From GWE2-51-13 sp942492825 (GTDB lineage: Bacteria > Bacillota_I > Bacilli_A > Erysipelotrichales > Erysipelotrichaceae): a DNA stretch of 64,000 nucleotides. The position numbers were made by a program, and so were the translations under genes. How positions within the stretch are numbered: the stretch's first letter is position 1; each line of letters starts with the position of its first letter. Shown here in pieces: positions 29,448 through 38,900 of this stretch. The stretch covers positions 1-64,000 of the forward strand of contig OW818635.1 of assembly GCA_942492825.1 (NCBI GenBank). Reading direction: 5' to 3'. The notes under the pieces were generated by a model. It was not told where the DNA came from. It saw only the letters and a list, made by a program, of their open reading frames with translations, and searched no databases.

Positions 29448-30116
29448 ATGAAAAAAGGAACGGTATTACTGTCTATCGTCGCAATGTTGTTTCTTGGCGC
29501 TTGTTCGACCATAATCGATGATGATCCAGATACGCATTCATCGGCTTCTTTAGCACGTTTCCGCGAAGGTGAAATCATGGAATATCAAGGAAAGATATTA
29601 AGTCCTGCGGTCGGTCCCCGTGACAATTCGATCAGTGGTGTCCAAAATGTTGATCTCACGAATTATCAACTCAAAATCAATGGATTAGTAGCGAATCCTC
29701 AAATCTTAACCTATGAAAAAGTACTTGAACTCGACAAGTATCAACGGTTGATCACGTTGAATTGCGTTGAAGGATGGAGTGCGAGGATCCTTTGGGAAGG
29801 GGTCTTGCTTCAAGAGTTAATCGAACAAGCCAAGCCTAACGTAAACGCAACCATCGTCATCTTTCATTCGACCGATGGCTATACGACCTCGCTTCCATAT
29901 TCCGTCATTAAAGAAAAGAAATTGATTCTTGCCCACAAAGCCAACGGAATACTGTTACCACCTGAAATGGGATTTCCCTTCATGGTCGTGGCGGAAGACA
30001 AGCTTGGTTATAAATGGGCGCGATGGGTGGAAGAGATTGAACTTTCATCCGATACGAACTATAAAGGATATTGGGAATCCAGAGGTTATGATAATGTTGC
30101 TGATTTCAACGATTGA
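29448..30116 (+). CDS. Molybdopterin-dependent oxidoreductase lipoprotein, sulfite-oxidase fold
   Basis: 222 aa. Signal peptide with lipobox LGAC (Cys19), then a single sulfite-oxidase/MsrP-type molybdopterin domain. Cys106 in LNCVEGWS is the expected Mo ligand, and GFPFMVVAEDKLGYKWARW matches the family. It would act on the outer face of the membrane. No dimerisation domain, haem domain or membrane partner (MsrQ type) is adjacent, so the electron donor and substrate are unknown. No molybdenum cofactor genes are in this window. Its surroundings look AT-richer than neighbouring genes. Confidence 0.85.
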   Translation: MKKGTVLLSIVAMLFLGACSTIIDDDPDTHSSASLARFREGEIMEYQGKILSPAVGPRDNSISGVQNVDLTNYQLKINGLVANPQILTYEKVLELDKYQRLITLNCVEGWSARILWEGVLLQELIEQAKPNVNATIVIFHSTDGYTTSLPYSVIKEKKLILAHKANGILLPPEMGFPFMVVAEDKLGYKWARWVEEIELSSDTNYKGYWESRGYDNVADFND

Positions 30117-30476
30117 AATGGCAGCTTAGTTGAATTTTCTATGGAAGGGGGATCTCTCCAAAACCAATTCCATACCGAACGTTGACGAACATGATTTAGC
30201 GGTATCCACGGTAACATATTGTATGCGAAAACATTGCATCCATCACACCAATATCCGTTAACCTGAACCACATATTCAGTTCCATCATGAGTCCGATTAA
30301 TGTTGTGGGTTTTTCCCGCATTGTAATTATTTTAGTAAGTGAAAATGGCATAGGTTGAAGTAATATCCAGTATGTTAAAAAACATAGCATTTGTATCCTT
30401 GGGAATTTATTGTTGACGATAGACGAGTGTCGACAACGAATCCGTGTTTCGTAGTTTCATTGGATCGAAAAAAATA
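30117..30476. other. Gene-free stretch with a possible decayed coding remnant
   Basis: No intact gene. On the minus strand about 30390-30090, one frame reads without strong bias as ...NAGKTHN...THDGTEYVVQVNGYW, continuing for about 70 codons to a stop at 30086, but it is interrupted upstream by an in-frame TAA and has no ribosome binding site. It could be a gene remnant. An imperfect inverted repeat TTGTTGAC / GTCGACAA lies at 30410-30436. Confidence 0.3.
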
Positions 30477-30512
30477 CCCGCGAAATGAGTTAATCTTCTC
30501 ACTGTGCGGGTT
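30477..30512 (-). terminator. Terminator of the DUF302 gene
   Basis: CCCGC / GCGGG arms (30477-30481, 30506-30510) with an inner TGAG/CTCA stem. On the minus strand it is followed by TATTTTTTTT; the plus strand also ends in TTTTC. Confidence 0.65.
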
Positions 30513-30543
30513 TTCTTTTGATATTACTTCGAATCAGCGTTTG

Positions 30544-30927
30544 TTAGACGATCGTATCGGTGATCGCCGTTAGTGTGGTTTCGATCTTCAATGCGAATGT
30601 TTGAAGTGCAGGATCTCCCAATAACGCGATCAATTCGCTTGGACGTGCCATTTGAATCGCCACTTTACCCTGGGTTTCAGTCACCACCAATTTACATGGA
30701 AGAAAGTTAACGGTAGTCGGATTGATTCCGATCGCGGTATAGGCTTCAAACGGATTGCATACCTCTAAAATCGTAATGCGGGAATCAAATGCCAACCCTT
30801 TGTCTTTAAACTTTTCCGAAAGCGGAATGGCAGCCAACACACCGAATTTTGCATCGGCGAGTTTTACTTTGAGTGTCTCGATCGTCTGATCAAACGAAAG
30901 AGGAGAAGAGTGCGTATAGATGTTCAT
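30544..30927 (-). CDS. DUF302 family protein
   Basis: 127-aa small cytoplasmic protein. The N-terminal SFDQTIETLKVKLADAKFGVL and the later LPCKLVVTE segment match the DUF302 family, whose function is not established. Ribosome binding site GCGAGGTACGC. It lies on the minus strand downstream of tRNA-Trp, with its own terminator. Confidence 0.8.
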   Translation of the reverse strand: MNIYTHSSPLSFDQTIETLKVKLADAKFGVLAAIPLSEKFKDKGLAFDSRITILEVCNPFEAYTAIGINPTTVNFLPCKLVVTETQGKVAIQMARPSELIALLGDPALQTFALKIETTLTAITDTIV

Positions 30928-31001
30928 GCGTACCTCGCTAGTTGGAGATTGTCCATGTCTTCATCCTATCATCGTTTGCGAAAATCGCATTATATATGAC
31001 C

Positions 31002-31026
31002 GAAAAAAAACTCGCTGTTTGCGAGT
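31002..31026 (-). terminator. Terminator of tRNA-Trp
   Basis: On the minus strand ACTCGC / GCGAGT around AAACA, followed by seven T. Confidence 0.88.
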
Positions 31027-31036
31027 GTTTGACGAT

Positions 31037-31110
31037 TGGCAGGGGTAGTAGGAATTGAACCCACATCGATGGTTTTGGAGACCACTGTTCTACCTTTGAA
31101 CTATACCCCT
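31037..31110 (-). tRNA. tRNA-Trp (anticodon CCA)
   Basis: 74 nt with encoded CCA. Acceptor arms AGGGGTA / TACCCCT, anticodon loop CTCCAAA giving CCA, and T-arm GGGTTCAATTCC. It reads only UGG, consistent with UGA being a stop here. Confidence 0.97.
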
Positions 31111-31128
31111 AGGTTTTTGCGCTCTTCC

Positions 31129-31157
31129 ATTCTAGCATACCCTCCGGTTTCTTTCAA
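31129..31157 (-). promoter_or_regulatory. Promoter of tRNA-Trp
   Basis: On the minus strand TTGAAA and TAGAAT, spacing 17, with TG before the -10. Confidence 0.85.
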
Positions 31158-31177
31158 TCTATAAAAAACGAAAAGAA

Positions 31178-31206
31178 ATGACGAACGGAAGCGTAACCGA
31201 TATAAT
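31178..31206 (+). promoter_or_regulatory. Promoter of the M42 peptidase gene
   Basis: ATGACG and a perfect TATAAT, spacing 17. Confidence 0.6.
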
Positions 31207-31264
31207 AAAAAGGATGAATGAGATCCATGTTTAACACTACATCTCGAAACCTACGGAGGTCAAA

Positions 31265-32299
31265 ATGGAAAAGAATGCGTATACGATTGAGATTTTGACG
31301 AAACTACTGGCGATCCCTTCGCCGACGGGATATACCCGCGAAGCGATCGAGTATTTGAAAAGGGAAACTGAACGAATGGGCTATTCTTGTGTGATCTCAC
31401 CGAAAGGGAATCTTCGCATTATGGTCGAAGGTCAAAGTTCTGCCAAAACCATCGGTTTCTGCGCACATGCGGATACCTTGGGGCTGATGGTCCGTTCCAT
31501 CAAAGGAAATGGTAATTTGGCATTTACTTTGGTTGGAGGTCCGCTCATGGCGACATTGGATGGGGAATACTGCACCATTCATACCCGAGACAATAAAGTC
31601 TTTAGCGGAACCATTCTTTCCAATTCGCCTGCAGTCCATGTCTTTAAAGATGCGTCGACTTCCGTACGATCCGACGAAACGATGGAAATACGATTGGACG
31701 AAGTCGTCACAAGTAAAGCCGATACCGTAAAACTAGGAATAAACAACGGAGATTTCATCGCCATCGAGACGAAAACCAAGATCACGGACTCAGGTTTTGT
31801 GAAGAGCCGGTTTTTAGATGACAAAGCCAGTGTAGCAGTATTGATGGGTGTTCTAAATGAACTCTCAACCACACAGACAAAACCGCTCTATGACACCGAA
31901 ATCATCTTCACGGTTTATGAAGAAACCGGACACGGAAACGCTTGGGTCGATCCTAAAATCACCGAAATGATCGCTGTCGACATGGGGTGTATTGGATTGG
32001 ATTTGGCGTGTACCGAACGGGATGTCTCGATCTGTGCCAAAGATTCCGGCGGACCGTACGACTATGAAATGACCAGCCATTTGATGGCGTTGGCGAAACA
32101 AAACGCGATTCGTGCGGTCACGGATATCTATCCGATGTATGGATCCGATGTCGGTGCGGCGCTACGGGGCGGAAACAATCTGCGCGGAGCGCTGATCGGT
32201 CCAGGCGTCTCTGCCAGCCACGGGATGGAGCGTACACATCTCGATGCCCTGCAAGCCACTTTCGACCTTGTATTGGCGTATATGAAGCAACCGGCCTAA
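31265..32299 (+). CDS. M42 family metallopeptidase
   Basis: 344-aa cytoplasmic aminopeptidase of the glutamyl aminopeptidase/endoglucanase M type, which forms large hollow complexes and trims peptides. Zinc-site residues are visible: His in AHADTLG, Asp in FLDDKAS, the catalytic EE in YEETGHG, Asp in VDMG and the final His in GMERTH. It would complete breakdown of peptides imported by Opp. Ribosome binding site GGAGGTCAAA. The GDPD gene begins one base after the stop. Confidence 0.93.
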   Translation: MEKNAYTIEILTKLLAIPSPTGYTREAIEYLKRETERMGYSCVISPKGNLRIMVEGQSSAKTIGFCAHADTLGLMVRSIKGNGNLAFTLVGGPLMATLDGEYCTIHTRDNKVFSGTILSNSPAVHVFKDASTSVRSDETMEIRLDEVVTSKADTVKLGINNGDFIAIETKTKITDSGFVKSRFLDDKASVAVLMGVLNELSTTQTKPLYDTEIIFTVYEETGHGNAWVDPKITEMIAVDMGCIGLDLACTERDVSICAKDSGGPYDYEMTSHLMALAKQNAIRAVTDIYPMYGSDVGAALRGGNNLRGALIGPGVSASHGMERTHLDALQATFDLVLAYMKQPA

Positions 32300-32300
32300 T

Positions 32301-33101
32301 ATGGAAGCGGTTGTATTCATTCTTGGGATTTTCTGCGTCTATATCTTTTTGATCCGCATCGATTCGAAACGGATGCGAAGTCACGACATGCACTTCGCTC
32401 CGATCGCACATCGCGGACTTTACTCCTTGGACCAACAGATTCCCGAGAACAGTTTGGAAGCTTTCAAACAAGCCATCGATTCGGGCTATGGAATCGAATT
32501 GGATGTCCAATTGAGTTCCAATCTGGAAGTGTTCGTTTTTCATGACACAACCTTACACCGGATGTGCGGATCCAATAAAACGTTTGAGAAATTGAAATCG
32601 AACGAAATCAAAGATTATCGATTGAAACAAACCGATCAAACGATTCCGACACTAAAAGAAGTATTGGATTTGGTGGAAGGTAAAACTACCCTTTGGATCG
32701 AAATCAAAACCACTCGAAGACGTGCTGAAACCGTCGATCAAGTCTTGCTTTTATTGCGTGATTATCCGGGAGAGTTCTCGCTTTGTTCGTTCAATCCTTT
32801 GATCTTACGGGAAATTAAAAAACGTGAACCGTCGATTTTGCGCGGCATCATCGTCGAAGGGTTTCTAAACAATAAGAAAATCCCGTTCTATCAACGGATC
32901 CTTGCGCATTTCTCTTTGCTGAATTTTCTGGTGAAACCGGATTATCAAAGTTATGATTACCATCAACGAAGTAATCCCACATACTTGTTAAATAAGATCA
33001 TGGGGGCATACTCGCTCTTTTGGGCTGTGGGATCGAAAGATCTGGAAAACAAACTTAAACCGGATTATGACAACATTATCTTCGAACATTATCGTCCATA
33101 A
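32301..33101 (+). CDS. Glycerophosphodiester phosphodiesterase, membrane-anchored
   Basis: 266 aa with an N-terminal hydrophobic segment (about residues 3-20) and a GDPD TIM-barrel domain. Catalytic residues: His37-Arg38 in AHRG, Glu in PENS and GIELDVQ, and His in VFHDTTLHR. It splits glycerophosphodiesters, products of lipid turnover, into an alcohol and glycerol 3-phosphate. No ribosome binding site stands out; it probably depends on translation of the M42 gene. Confidence 0.9.
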   Translation: MEAVVFILGIFCVYIFLIRIDSKRMRSHDMHFAPIAHRGLYSLDQQIPENSLEAFKQAIDSGYGIELDVQLSSNLEVFVFHDTTLHRMCGSNKTFEKLKSNEIKDYRLKQTDQTIPTLKEVLDLVEGKTTLWIEIKTTRRRAETVDQVLLLLRDYPGEFSLCSFNPLILREIKKREPSILRGIIVEGFLNNKKIPFYQRILAHFSLLNFLVKPDYQSYDYHQRSNPTYLLNKIMGAYSLFWAVGSKDLENKLKPDYDNIIFEHYRP

Positions 33102-33182
33102 AGCGGTCGGTTCACCGCGAATCCACGAAATCCCTTGCAGTGTTAGGAAAGTATGCAATAATGAAGTGTCGGAGGAATCACT

Positions 33183-34379
33183 ATGGCAAACGTACATTTA
33201 AAAAAAGGCGAAGGTCGCTCTTTGAGCGCCGGTAGCGCATGGATATTCGATAACGAAATCGAACGCATCGAAGGTGAATGCGTCGACGGAGATTTGGTCA
33301 GCGTATTCGCATTCAACGGTTTCGGTCTCGGAACGGGATTCATCAACACCGGATCAAAAATCAGAATCCGCATGTTAAGCCGCAAAGCCGATCAACCGAT
33401 CGACGAAAGTTTTATTCGTCAACGCGTGAAAGACGCGATCAACTATCGTGTCAAAACGATCGACATGGCAAGCTGCCGATTGATCTTCGGGGAAGCGGAT
33501 TTCTTGCCCGGATTGGTCGTCGACAAATTCGCCGATGTCTTGGTCGTCCAATCGTTGGCGATGGGCATCGACCGCTTCAAGTTACTGATCATCGCGACGC
33601 TCAAAGAAGAACTCGCGAAACTGGATATGCCGATCCGCGGCGTCTATGAACGCAGCGACGCGAAAGTCCGCATGCAAGAAGGCATGGAACGTTTCAAAGG
33701 ATTTATCGGAGAGGAATTCGATCCCAAAGTCGAAATCGTCGAAAACGGCGTCAAGTATATCGTCGATGTGGAAGAAGGTCAAAAGACCGGCTTCTTCCTA
33801 GACCAAAAACTTAACCGTAAAGCCATTCATCCGTTCTGTAAGGATGCGGAAGTTTTGGATTGCTTCACGCACACCGGGTCCTTCGCCCTCAACGCGGCGA
33901 TCGCCGGTGCGAAGAGCGTGTTAGGCGTCGATGCGTCGGATGTGGCAATCAACCAAGCGGATGAAAACGCCAAACTCAATCATGTTGAAGATCGGGTCGA
34001 GTTTATCGTCGACGATGTCTTCGAACTCTTACCGAAACTCGAAAAAAACCGTAAGAAGTTTGACGTCGTTATTCTCGATCCGCCGGCTTTCACCAAATCC
34101 CGCGCATCCGTCAAGAACGCGATGAAAGGGTACAAGGAAATCAACCTGCGGGCAATGAAACTTATACGGGACGGAGGGTTCTTAGCGACCTGTTCCTGTT
34201 CACATTTCATGACCCCCGAACTCTTCGCCAAATGCATCCAAGATGCGGCACGTGATGCGAAGAAACGTCTGCGCCAAGTGGAATATCGTACGCAATCCGC
34301 CGATCATCCGATCTTATGGGCGGCAGAAGAATCGCAATATCTCAAATTCTTCATCTTCCAAATCGTCGATGAAAAGTAA
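33183..34379 (+). CDS. rlmI: 23S rRNA (cytosine-5) methyltransferase, RlmI type
   Basis: 398-aa SAM-dependent methyltransferase. The N-terminal PUA domain is followed by the EEGQKTGFFLDQKLNR block, the SAM motif VLDCFTHTGSF, the DPPAFTKSR motif and the catalytic-loop cysteines of TCSCSHFM. RlmI methylates C1962 of E. coli 23S rRNA; the same target is inferred. Ribosome binding site GGAGGAATCAC. A TTGCAG and AATAAT pair upstream (33135-33162) is a likely promoter. Confidence 0.92.
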   Translation: MANVHLKKGEGRSLSAGSAWIFDNEIERIEGECVDGDLVSVFAFNGFGLGTGFINTGSKIRIRMLSRKADQPIDESFIRQRVKDAINYRVKTIDMASCRLIFGEADFLPGLVVDKFADVLVVQSLAMGIDRFKLLIIATLKEELAKLDMPIRGVYERSDAKVRMQEGMERFKGFIGEEFDPKVEIVENGVKYIVDVEEGQKTGFFLDQKLNRKAIHPFCKDAEVLDCFTHTGSFALNAAIAGAKSVLGVDASDVAINQADENAKLNHVEDRVEFIVDDVFELLPKLEKNRKKFDVVILDPPAFTKSRASVKNAMKGYKEINLRAMKLIRDGGFLATCSCSHFMTPELFAKCIQDAARDAKKRLRQVEYRTQSADHPILWAAEESQYLKFFIFQIVDEK

Positions 34380-34403
34380 GAACGAAAAATTTCGTTCTTT
34401 TTT
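34378..34403 (+). terminator. Terminator after rlmI
   Basis: Perfect 10-bp stem AAGAACGAAA / TTTCGTTCTT with a long T tract. The stem overlaps the rlmI stop codon. Confidence 0.9.
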
Positions 34404-34462
34404 TAAGAATGGTCCGACAAAGTTATAGAACATGTTAAAATATACAAGTTAACGAGGTGACT

Positions 34463-35866
34463 ATGACACTATTTCAAAAATGGTTTACGGTCGAAGGGTT
34501 ATTAGGGACAAATCAACCGAACGGGGAAATGCCCAAAACCCAGGATGTCTATCGTAAAACCTACAAAATGGCATGGCCGAGCGCCATGGAAGCCACATTG
34601 ATCGCGCTGATCGGGGCGGCCGACATGGTCATGGTCGGTGGGATCGGATCCGGTGCGATCGCATCGGTCGGAATCTCGACCCAACCCAAATTCATCCTGA
34701 TGAGTTTGGTGCTTGCGCTCAACATGGGGACCACGGTCATCGTGTCGCGACGCAAAGGTGCAAACGATCCGGAAGGGGCCAATCGGACGCTTCGAAACGC
34801 GCTGATGTTGAGCGTGCTTTTCGCATTTTTGACATCCACAATCGGATTTGTTTTCGCCAAACCGATCCTGATCTTCGTCGGTGCTTTCGCGGATTACCTA
34901 CAGGACGCGATCGTGTATTTCCGGATCATTATGATCGGACAATTCTTCTATTGCATCGGACTCACCATCACCGCCGCGCAACGCGGAGCAGGCAACACGA
35001 AAATCTCCTTGATCACCAATCTAAGCGCCAATATCGTCAACATATTCTTCAACTATCTCTTGATCAACGGAATCTGGATCTTCCCGCGTTGGGGCGTCAT
35101 GGGTGCCGCCGTCGCGACCGCGATCGGGAATTTCGTATCGTTAGTTCTGGCACTGCGCAGCGTATTGAGGAAGGACTCATTCTTACGCCTTAACTTTTTA
35201 AACAAATGGCATCTCGATCGACTGACTCTATCCAATCTATGGAAGATCGCGTCCTCGTCACTTGTCGAACAAGTGTTTCTGCGTATCGGGTTTTTGATAT
35301 ATGCCGTATCGGTCGCCAATTTAGGGACCATGGCGTTTGCGACCCATAACATCGCAATGCAAGTCATGTCGATCTCGTTTTCGGTCGGCGAAGGACTGTC
35401 GATCGCTTGTTCGGCCTTGGTCGGACATAGTTTAGGTGCGAAACGTCCGGATCTTGCGATCATTTACGGAAAAGTGAGCCAACGGATCGGACTGATGATC
35501 GCAATCTTGTTGGGGATCGTCATATCGTTGTCGCGATACTTTGTGATCGACCTCTTCACCAATGATCCCGAAATCATCAAACTCGGGGCAGACGTCCTGT
35601 TGATTTTGAGCGTAATCGTCGTATTCCAAATCGCTCAGGTCATCACGATGGGCTCCTTGCGCGGTGCGGGGGACGTTAAATTCGTCGCATTTCTTTCCTT
35701 GATCAGCGTTACGATCTTGCGTCCGGCTTTGAGTTATTTCTTGGCGTATTCGCTTGGTTTCGGGTTGACCGGCGCATGGTTAGGCGTGGTTTTGGATCAA
35801 GCTGTTCGCTTTTTCGTCAGCCGTATCCGCTTTCAACAAGCCAAATGGACGAAAATTGTCGTTTGA
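34463..35866 (+). CDS. MATE family efflux transporter
   Basis: 467-aa membrane protein with twelve predicted segments and two MatE repeats (first at YKMAWPSAMEATLIALIGAA; second near LWKIASSSLVEQVFLRIGFL). Family members export drugs or metabolites against Na+ or H+. The ATG at 34463 is chosen over a GTG at 34457 because the GAGGTG site overlaps the GTG. An extended -10, TGTTAAAAT, lies at 34433-34441. Confidence 0.92.
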   Translation: MTLFQKWFTVEGLLGTNQPNGEMPKTQDVYRKTYKMAWPSAMEATLIALIGAADMVMVGGIGSGAIASVGISTQPKFILMSLVLALNMGTTVIVSRRKGANDPEGANRTLRNALMLSVLFAFLTSTIGFVFAKPILIFVGAFADYLQDAIVYFRIIMIGQFFYCIGLTITAAQRGAGNTKISLITNLSANIVNIFFNYLLINGIWIFPRWGVMGAAVATAIGNFVSLVLALRSVLRKDSFLRLNFLNKWHLDRLTLSNLWKIASSSLVEQVFLRIGFLIYAVSVANLGTMAFATHNIAMQVMSISFSVGEGLSIACSALVGHSLGAKRPDLAIIYGKVSQRIGLMIAILLGIVISLSRYFVIDLFTNDPEIIKLGADVLLILSVIVVFQIAQVITMGSLRGAGDVKFVAFLSLISVTILRPALSYFLAYSLGFGLTGAWLGVVLDQAVRFFVSRIRFQQAKWTKIVV

Positions 35867-35948
35867 TTTCGACCCGTTAAACAGGCAATTCGGTCCGGAA
35901 ATCAAGCAATGTGCCCAAAATACCCTATAAAAAGATTGCGAAACGGAG

Positions 35949-35954
35949 TATAAT
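35949..35954 (+). promoter_or_regulatory. -10 box before the PFOR gene
   Basis: Perfect TATAAT 36 nt before the PFOR start. The -35 (TATAAA at 35926) is poor. The sequence contains no clear Rex palindrome. Confidence 0.5.
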
Positions 35955-35989
35955 AAAAAAGGTTAAGAACACAAATCAGGAGGACAACC

Positions 35990-38900
35990 ATGGCTAAGAA
36001 ATTTATGACGATGGATGGCAATACCGCTACCGCGAATGTTGCTTACGCCTTCACCGAAGTCGCCGCGATTTATCCGATCACGCCGTCTTCCACGATGGCC
36101 GAACTCGTCGACGCTTGGGCATCCCAAGGTCGTAAGAACATCTTCGGATCCGTCGTGAAAGTCGTTGAAATGCAATCGGAAGCCGGTGCGGCCGGTGCCG
36201 TCCACGGTGCGTTGCAAGGCGGAGCCCTTGCCTCGACATTCACCGCTTCGCAGGGATTATTACTGATGATTCCGAATATCTACAAATGGGTCGGCGAACT
36301 GTTGCCGGGCGTTTTGCACGTTTCCGCGCGTTCCTTGGCGACTCGTGCCTTGTCGATCTTCGGCGATCATCAAGATATCTACGCCGTCCGTCAGACAGGC
36401 GTACCGATGATTTCGTCGCATTCCGTCCAGGAAGCGGCCGATTTGGCCGGCGTCGCGCATTTGACCGCCATCAAAGCCAGTTGTCCCGTTTTACACTTCT
36501 TCGACGGTTTCCGTACTTCGCATGAAATCCAAAAAGTTGAAGTTTTGGATGAAGCGGATCTGGTCAAACTGATCGACCAAGATAAGCTTGAAGCATTCAA
36601 GGCGCATGCCTTAAACCCGCATACCAATCCGATCACCCGCGGGGGTGCGGAAAACGATGACGTTTACTTCCAAGCACGGGAAGCGCAAAACTCCCATTAT
36701 GACAATGTCTTGCCGGTCGTCGTCGAATACATGGAAGCTATCAGTAAATTGACCGGACGTCATTACGCTCCGTTTGTCTACTATGGCGCCAAGGATGCCG
36801 ATCGCGTGGTCATCGCGATGGGTTCGGTCACCGAAACCATGATGGAAGTCATCGATGCCCTCAACAACGCCGGCGAAAAAGTCGGGATGGTCAAAGTCCA
36901 CCTCTATCGTCCGTTCGCAGTCGATCTGTTGAAGAATGTCTTACCGGAATCGGTCAAGAGCATCGCGGTTCTCGACCGTACCAAAGAAATGGGTGCCCAT
37001 GAACCGTTGTTCTTGGATGTCTATGCTGCTTTGGCCGGATACAAGAACGTTAAGACGATCGTCGGAGGCCGTTACGGTTTGTCCAGCAAGGATACCAGCC
37101 CCAACGATGTCAAATCTGTTTTCGATCACCTGAAACAAGACAATCCGTTTGACGGTTTCACGATTTCCATCGTGGACGATGTCACGTTCAAATCGTTGCC
37201 GGTCGACGAAGAATTCGAAGTCGCGCACAACTACACGTCCTGCTTGTTCTACGGATTGGGTTCCGACGGAACCGTTTCCGCCAACAAGAACGCGATCAAG
37301 ATCATCGGGGACCATACGGACCTTTATTCCCAAGCTTACTTCGCGTATGACTCGAAGAAAGCCGGCGGGGCGACACGTTCGTTCTTGCGTTTCGGCAAGA
37401 CTCCGATTCATTCGACCTATTACGTTAAGAATGCGGACTTCATTTCTTGTTCGCTGGATTCCTATCTGATCCGTTATGACATGTTGCGTAACTTGAAGAA
37501 GGGCGGGACGTTCCTGTTGAACACCTCCTTCGATCCCGCGACCATCGAAGAAAAGCTGCCGAATCGTGTGAAGAAACAACTCGCGAAGAAGCATGCGAAA
37601 TTCTACGTCATCGACGCGACGAAGATCGCCGAAGAAATCGGAATGGGACGTCATACCAATACGATCCTGCAATCCTCGTTCTTCGCGCTCAACGAAGCGA
37701 TCATGCCGTATGCCGATGCTCTGAAATATATGAAAGACGCGGCGAAGAAATCCTATGCGAAGAAGGGCGACGATGTCGTCAAACTGAACTGGAAAGCCAT
37801 CGACGAAGGTCAAGAAGGCTTGGTCGAAATCGCGGTCAAACCGGAATGGGCCGAACTCACGGTAACACGTGACCGTCGTACGACCGGTGATGAATACTTC
37901 GACGAACATGTCGGCGCAATCAACTCGTTGGAAGGCTACGATATGCCGGTCAGCGCATTCACCAAACACGGTCTGTTGGACGGATCCTTCCGTAACAACG
38001 TCGCGTTTGAAGAAAAACGCACGATCGCCACGTCGGTTCCGACCTGGCATGCGGAAAACTGTATCCAATGCGGTATCTGTTCCTTCGTTTGTCCGCACGC
38101 CACCATCCGTACGTTCTTATTGAACGACGCAGAAATCGCCAATGCACCGATGGAATTCGAAACGATCCCGGCACTCGGACCGAAAGTCGCCGACTTGAAG
38201 TTCCGTGTCCAAGTTTCACCGGATAGCTGTGTCGGTTGCTCGCTGTGCGCCACCGAATGTCCGGGCAAGGGCGGCAAAAAAGCTCTTACCATGGAAGACG
38301 TCAACACGCGCCTCTTCGAAGCGCCGTTGGCCGATTACATCTACAAGAAAACCACTTATAAATCCGAATTCTTCCCGACGGATACCATCAAGGGAAGCCA
38401 ATTCTTAATGCCGTACTTCGAAGTTTCCGGCTCTTGCGCGGGTTGCGGCGAAACGCCGTACTACCGTTTGGTCAGCCAGTTGTTCGGCCGCGACATGATG
38501 GTCGCCAACGCCACCGGCTGTACCTCCATCTACTGCGGCTCGGCACCGTCGACTCCGTTTGTCACCGACAAAAACGGCGAAGGTATCTCTTGGGCGAACT
38601 CCTTGTTCGAAGACAACGCGGAATTCGGTTACGGGATGAAAGTCGCGCAGAACTTCAAAGCGAAACGGATCCTCGAACTCATGGAAGAAGCCATGGGCGA
38701 AGCGGAACCCGCGTTGAAGGAACTCTTTACGAAATACATGGAAGTCAAAGGCAACCGTGACGAAGAACGTTTGATCGTCAAGGAACTTGTCGATGGCATA
38801 CATGCCAGCAAATCCAAGAAAGTCGCGGCCTTGAAAGCCTTCGAACGTGACTTGGTCTCCAACTCCGTTTGGATCGTCGGCGGCGACGGCTGGGCGTATG

